Shown here in pieces: positions 40,431-43,349 of a stretch of DNA of 43,349 bases. How positions within the stretch are numbered: position 1 is the stretch's first letter; the number at the start of each line of letters is the position of its first letter. This DNA comes from Porphyromonadaceae bacterium UBA3318 (lineage in GTDB: Bacteria > Bacteroidota > Bacteroidia > Bacteroidales > Muribaculaceae): contig DESI01000051.1 of the NCBI GenBank assembly GCA_002361235.1, forward strand, positions 1-43,349, in the 5' to 3' direction. A model generated the notes under the pieces. That model ran no database searches. It was given only the letters and a program-made list of their open reading frames with translations, and was not told the origin of the DNA. Made by a program: the position numbers and the translations under genes.

Positions 40431-41897
40431 ATGATTTCTTTCACAATCGCGCTTCTGATACTCATTGCCGGATACTTCACTTACGGCGTGTTCGTAAGCA
40501 AGGTGTTCGGACAGGACCCGTCACGTCCCACGCCGGTTCACACCATGGCCGACGGCGTGGACTATGTAAAGCTCCCCACCTGGAAGATATTCCTGATCCA
40601 GTTCCTGAACATCGCCGGTCTGGGACCCATCTTCGGCGCAATCATGGGCGTGATGTTCGGGCCGGCCGCCTTCCTGTGGATTGTGTTCGGCACCATCTTC
40701 GCCGGCGCGGTGCACGACTACATGTCGGGCATGCTGTCGCTGCGCAACAAGGGAGCGTCGCTGCCCGAGATTGTGGGTATGCAGCTCGGCACGGGCGTAA
40801 AGAACGTGATGCGCGTGTTCGCCCTTCTGCTGATGGTGCTGGTGGGCGCCGTGTTCGTGTATAACCCCGCCGACCTGTTGGCGATGCTGACGCCCGAGAG
40901 TCTGGACCGTGTGTTCTGGATTGTGGCTATATTCGCCTACTATATGCTGGCCACTCTCCTTCCCATCGACAAGCTGATAGGCAAGCTGTATCCGCTGTTC
41001 GGATTCGCGTTGCTGTTCATGGCCGTGGGTATCATGATCGCATTATATACGCACTGGGGCGCGATGCCCGAGATATGGGGCGACATGAGCAACCGCAAGG
41101 CCGATGCCGCCGCGAGTCCCATCTTCCCCATGATGTTCGTGTCGATAGCGTGCGGCGCCATATCCGGTTTCCACGCCACGCAGTCGCCCATGATGGCGCG
41201 CTGCCTGCAGAACGAAAAGCACGCGCGTCCCGTGTTCTACGGCGCCATGGTCACCGAGGGTATCGTGGCCCTGATATGGGCTGCCGCGGCCATCGCATTC
41301 ACCGGCGGCTACGAGGGACTGCAGAATTATATGGGCGACGGATCTCCGGCCATCTTAGTGAACGACATCAGCAAGACGTGGCTCGGCACCTTCGGCGGCA
41401 TACTCGCCATATTGGGCGTGATAGCCGCTCCCATAACCAGCGGCGACACCGCCCTACGTTCGGCCCGGCTCATCGCCGCCGATTTCCTCAACTTCAACCA
41501 GAAGACCGTGGCCAAGCGTCTGATAATCTCAGTACCCATCTTCGCGCTGTGCTTCGCCGTGATGCTGATGCCTTACGAGGTGCTGTGGCGTTACTTCGCA
41601 TGGTGCAACCAGGTGCTGTCCGTATTCACGCTATGGGCCATCACCGTATATCTGGCCGCTAACCGCAAGCTGTATATCGTCACGCTGATTCCGGCCCTGT
41701 TCATGACTATGGTAACGGTGACATACATCGTGTTCGCACCCGAAGGATTCTCGTCGCTGGCGCAGTCCATGACCGGCAGCCCGATCCCATACAGCGTGGC
41801 CATCGGAGCCGGCGCGCTGGTATCGGTGGTGTTCCTGCTGCTGTTCGTCCGCTACCTGCGCGGCCTCGACGCCGAGACTCCCATGCTGGCCGAGTGA
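40431..41897 (+). CDS. Carbon starvation protein CstA family transporter
   Basis: A 488-residue inner-membrane protein with many hydrophobic segments. The conserved CstA region is visible: FLNIAGLGPIFGAIMG, GTIFAGAVHDYMSGMLSLRNKGASLPEIVG, ACGAISGFHATQSPMMARCL and ITSGDTALRSARLIAADF. CstA-type proteins import peptides or pyruvate in other bacteria; the substrate here is not shown by sequence. The protein is shorter than E. coli CstA (about 700), as is usual for the short form. Its leader is the C-rich tract described separately. Confidence 0.93.
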   Translation: MISFTIALLILIAGYFTYGVFVSKVFGQDPSRPTPVHTMADGVDYVKLPTWKIFLIQFLNIAGLGPIFGAIMGVMFGPAAFLWIVFGTIFAGAVHDYMSGMLSLRNKGASLPEIVGMQLGTGVKNVMRVFALLLMVLVGAVFVYNPADLLAMLTPESLDRVFWIVAIFAYYMLATLLPIDKLIGKLYPLFGFALLFMAVGIMIALYTHWGAMPEIWGDMSNRKADAAASPIFPMMFVSIACGAISGFHATQSPMMARCLQNEKHARPVFYGAMVTEGIVALIWAAAAIAFTGGYEGLQNYMGDGSPAILVNDISKTWLGTFGGILAILGVIAAPITSGDTALRSARLIAADFLNFNQKTVAKRLIISVPIFALCFAVMLMPYEVLWRYFAWCNQVLSVFTLWAITVYLAANRKLYIVTLIPALFMTMVTVTYIVFAPEGFSSLAQSMTGSPIPYSVAIGAGALVSVVFLLLFVRYLRGLDAETPMLAE

Positions 41898-41930
41898 ACC
41901 GACACAGCAAACTAAACGTAGTATTATATG

Positions 41931-42041
41931 TAGTTGAAAAAGTTTACAAAGTTGAAAAAGTTCAAGATAAATGTAGAGCCATTTGAGTGTCATATCTTGG
42001 CATTATCTTAACTTTCTTAACTTTCCAAACTTTTTCAACTA
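41931..42041. repeat. Inverted A/T-rich repeats upstream of bcp
   Basis: Arms at 41931-41962 and 42010-42041 match at about 27 of 32 positions as inverted repeats, built of iterated AGTTGAAAAAGTTT-like units. The 47-nt centre is unrelated. A related CTTAACTTTGTCTACTTT tract lies beyond bcp at 42555-42590. Confidence 0.75.
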
Positions 42042-42062
42042 TAATTATAAACTTCAATAATT

Positions 42063-42539
42063 ATGAATATAGGCGATAAATTTCCCGACGTATTGGGACT
42101 CGATGCCGAGGGCAAGGAAGTGAAGCTGTCCGACTATCCCGGCAAGCGTTTCATCATTTATTTCTATCCGAAGGACAGCACTCCGGGCTGCACCCTTGAG
42201 GCGAAGTCTTTCCGCGACAACTACCAGACGTTCCTTGACATGGGCTATCAGATAATAGGCGTGAGCAAGGACCCGGCCAAGAGTCATCAGCGCTTTGCCG
42301 AGAAGAACGAGCTCCCCTTCCCGCTTGTCAGCGACACCGAGGGACATCTGTGCGAGTTAGCGGGGGTATGGGCGCTCAAGGTAATGGCCGGCCGCCGCTA
42401 CTGGGGCATAGTCCGCACCACGTTCGTGTGCGACAACGACGGCACCGTGACCGACGTCATCGACAAGGTGAAGACCGCCACGGCCTCCGAGCAACTTTTT
42501 GCACTTCTTGACAACCGTTACAATCCCAACCCCGCCTGA
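42063..42539 (+). CDS. bcp: Peroxiredoxin, Bcp/PrxQ type
   Basis: A 158-residue thiol peroxidase reducing hydroperoxides in the cytoplasm. It has GDKFPDVLGLDAEGKEVKLSDY, FYPKDSTPGCTLEAKSFRD with the peroxidatic Cys43, and SDTEGHLCELAGVW. In most Bcp proteins a resolving Cys lies five residues after the first; here that site is Lys48, so a one-Cys mechanism or a different resolving partner is expected. Cys residues remain in HLCEL and FVCDN. Nearby repeats on both sides (41931-42041 and 42555-42590) isolate it from cstA and the next gene. Confidence 0.93.
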   Translation: MNIGDKFPDVLGLDAEGKEVKLSDYPGKRFIIYFYPKDSTPGCTLEAKSFRDNYQTFLDMGYQIIGVSKDPAKSHQRFAEKNELPFPLVSDTEGHLCELAGVWALKVMAGRRYWGIVRTTFVCDNDGTVTDVIDKVKTATASEQLFALLDNRYNPNPA

Positions 42540-42554
42540 ATAGTCTGAGCTATT

Positions 42555-42590
42555 CTCTTAACTTTGTCTACTTTATAAACTTTCTCAACT
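42555..42590. repeat. Second A/T-rich repeat tract, downstream of bcp
   Basis: CTTAACTTTGTCTACTTTATAAACTT-like sequence resembles the right arm of the repeat before bcp (CTTAACTTTCCAAACTTTTTCAACT). It carries the same order of AACTTT and TCAACTA units with small gaps. Confidence 0.55.
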
Positions 42591-42598
42591 AATTTGCA

Positions 42599-42630
42599 TT
42601 TGCGAATCCGGGGCAAAATTACTAATTTTG
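42599..42630 (+). promoter_or_regulatory. Promoter of the DUF1846 gene
   Basis: TTTG at 42599-42602 and TAATTTTG at 42623-42630 are spaced by exactly 20 nt, with the ATG at 42640 only 9 nt downstream of the -7. The transcript would be nearly leaderless. Confidence 0.7.
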
Positions 42631-42639
42631 TATCCCGTT

Positions 42640-43349
42640 ATGAAACACGGATTCGACAACGACAAATATCTCCGCATCCAGTCGGAGCATATCAGTGAGA
42701 GAGTAGCCCAATTCGGCAATAAGCTCTATCTGGAGCTTGGCGGAAAACTGTTTGACGACTATCACGCCTCGCGCGTGTTACCGGGCTTCCAGCCTGACAG
42801 CAAGCTCAAGATGCTGAGCAAACTCAGCGACCGCATCGAGATCGTGATAGTGATCAGCGCCACCGACATTGAGAAAAACAAGGTTCGCGGCGACTTAGGC
42901 ATCACCTACGACATGGACGTGCTGCGCCTGCGCACGGAGTTCCGGAACCGTGGTTTCATGGTCGGTTCGGTAGTGATAACCCATTACAACGGCCAGAGCA
43001 GCGCCGACGCCTTCCGCGCCAAACTGGAGCGCATGGGCATCCGCACCTACTGTCACTACATGATCGACGGGTATCCCACCAACGTAAAGCTCATAGCGTC
43101 CGACGAGGGTTTCGGCAAGAACGACTATATCGAGACCACGCGTCCCCTGGTCATCGTAACCGCGCCCGGTCCGGGCAGCGGCAAGATGGCAGTGTGCCTG
43201 TCGCAGCTGTACAACGAGCACAAGCGCGGCATCCAGGCCGGTTACGCCAAGTTCGAGACCTTCCCCGTATGGAGCCTGCCGCTGAAGCATCCCGTCAACA
43301 TCGCCTACGAGGCGGCCACAGCCGACCTGAACGATGTGAACATGATCGA
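42640..43349 (+). CDS. DUF1846 family protein, N-terminal part, runs off the window
   Basis: The open frame from ATG 42640 has no stop before the window end, giving at least 236 residues. It starts MKHGFDNDKYLRIQSEHI, then VLPGFQPDSKLKML, IVISATDIEKNKVRGDLGITYD and VTAPGPGSGKMAVCLSQLYNEH, all characteristic of the DUF1846 (UPF0371) family, whose members are about 500 residues long. The GPGSGK segment resembles a nucleotide-binding loop. The function is not established. The missing C-terminal half should lie directly past 43349. Confidence 0.9.
   Translation, partial: MKHGFDNDKYLRIQSEHISERVAQFGNKLYLELGGKLFDDYHASRVLPGFQPDSKLKMLSKLSDRIEIVIVISATDIEKNKVRGDLGITYDMDVLRLRTEFRNRGFMVGSVVITHYNGQSSADAFRAKLERMGIRTYCHYMIDGYPTNVKLIASDEGFGKNDYIETTRPLVIVTAPGPGSGKMAVCLSQLYNEHKRGIQAGYAKFETFPVWSLPLKHPVNIAYEAATADLNDVNMI

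Overview
The window reads as chromosome of a Bacteroidales bacterium, most likely Muribaculaceae-like; the family placement is inference. The phylum signs are the Bacteroidetes promoter form (TTTG, 20-nt spacer, TAnnTTTG) upstream of several genes, an oversized NusB joined to yajC/ybbR/coaE/DUF5606, a PorD-type DUF4835 gene in a dnaN operon, fimbrillin and DUF5119 lipoproteins, TonB-dependent receptors with a carboxypeptidase-regulatory-like domain, and an etfB-etfA-acyl-CoA dehydrogenase operon. Core genes are GC-rich, which leaves long meaningless antisense ORFs. Some accessory stretches are visibly AT-richer.

Layout. 43-6470 (minus): htpG, then a TonB-dependent receptor/lipoprotein pair closed by a hairpin terminator. 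6638-10763 (plus): nusB-yajC-ybbR-coaE-DUF5606 operon with promoter and terminator. 10806-13907: AT-rich defence-like island with a DUF1016/YhcG nuclease gene broken by one in-frame TGA, a Dam-like D12 adenine methyltransferase, and a wHTH plus PD-(D/E)XK putative restriction enzyme. 14005-20672 (minus): dnaN, DEDDh exonuclease, coaBC, porD-like, recN, rlmB, a compact operon with a good promoter. 20964-24680 (plus): frameshifted membrane protein remnant, XRE regulator, membrane-tethered winged-helix regulator, and an outer-membrane beta-barrel receptor with a phased-repeat operator between the last two. 24745-25150: a large composite palindrome with no gene. 25469-28050 (minus): DUF4143-type AAA ATPase then an MscS-family channel, preceded by three operator-like sites at exactly 41-bp intervals. 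28231-29391 (plus): an unrecognised lipoprotein overlapping a three-TM protein. 29411-30684: rpsF-rpsR-rplI with a bidirectional terminator. 30705-32032 (minus): GH53 endo-galactanase. 32049-35080 (minus): DUF5119 lipoprotein and fimbrillin. 35235-39010 (plus): etfB-etfA-acyl-CoA dehydrogenase and terminator. 39014-43349 (plus): PD40-type secreted protein, CstA, Bcp peroxiredoxin, and a DUF1846 gene that runs off the window.

Most of the window is housekeeping (replication/repair, CoA synthesis, translation, chaperone) and gut-commensal surface biology (glycan use, adhesion, outer-membrane uptake). The parts least explained by known families are the 406-bp palindrome, the 41-bp-phased operator array before the AAA ATPase, the phased GTCAGA repeats next to the membrane-bound regulator, the in-frame 21-bp repeats at the fimbrillin start, and the lipoprotein/TM pair at 28.3-29.4 kb.
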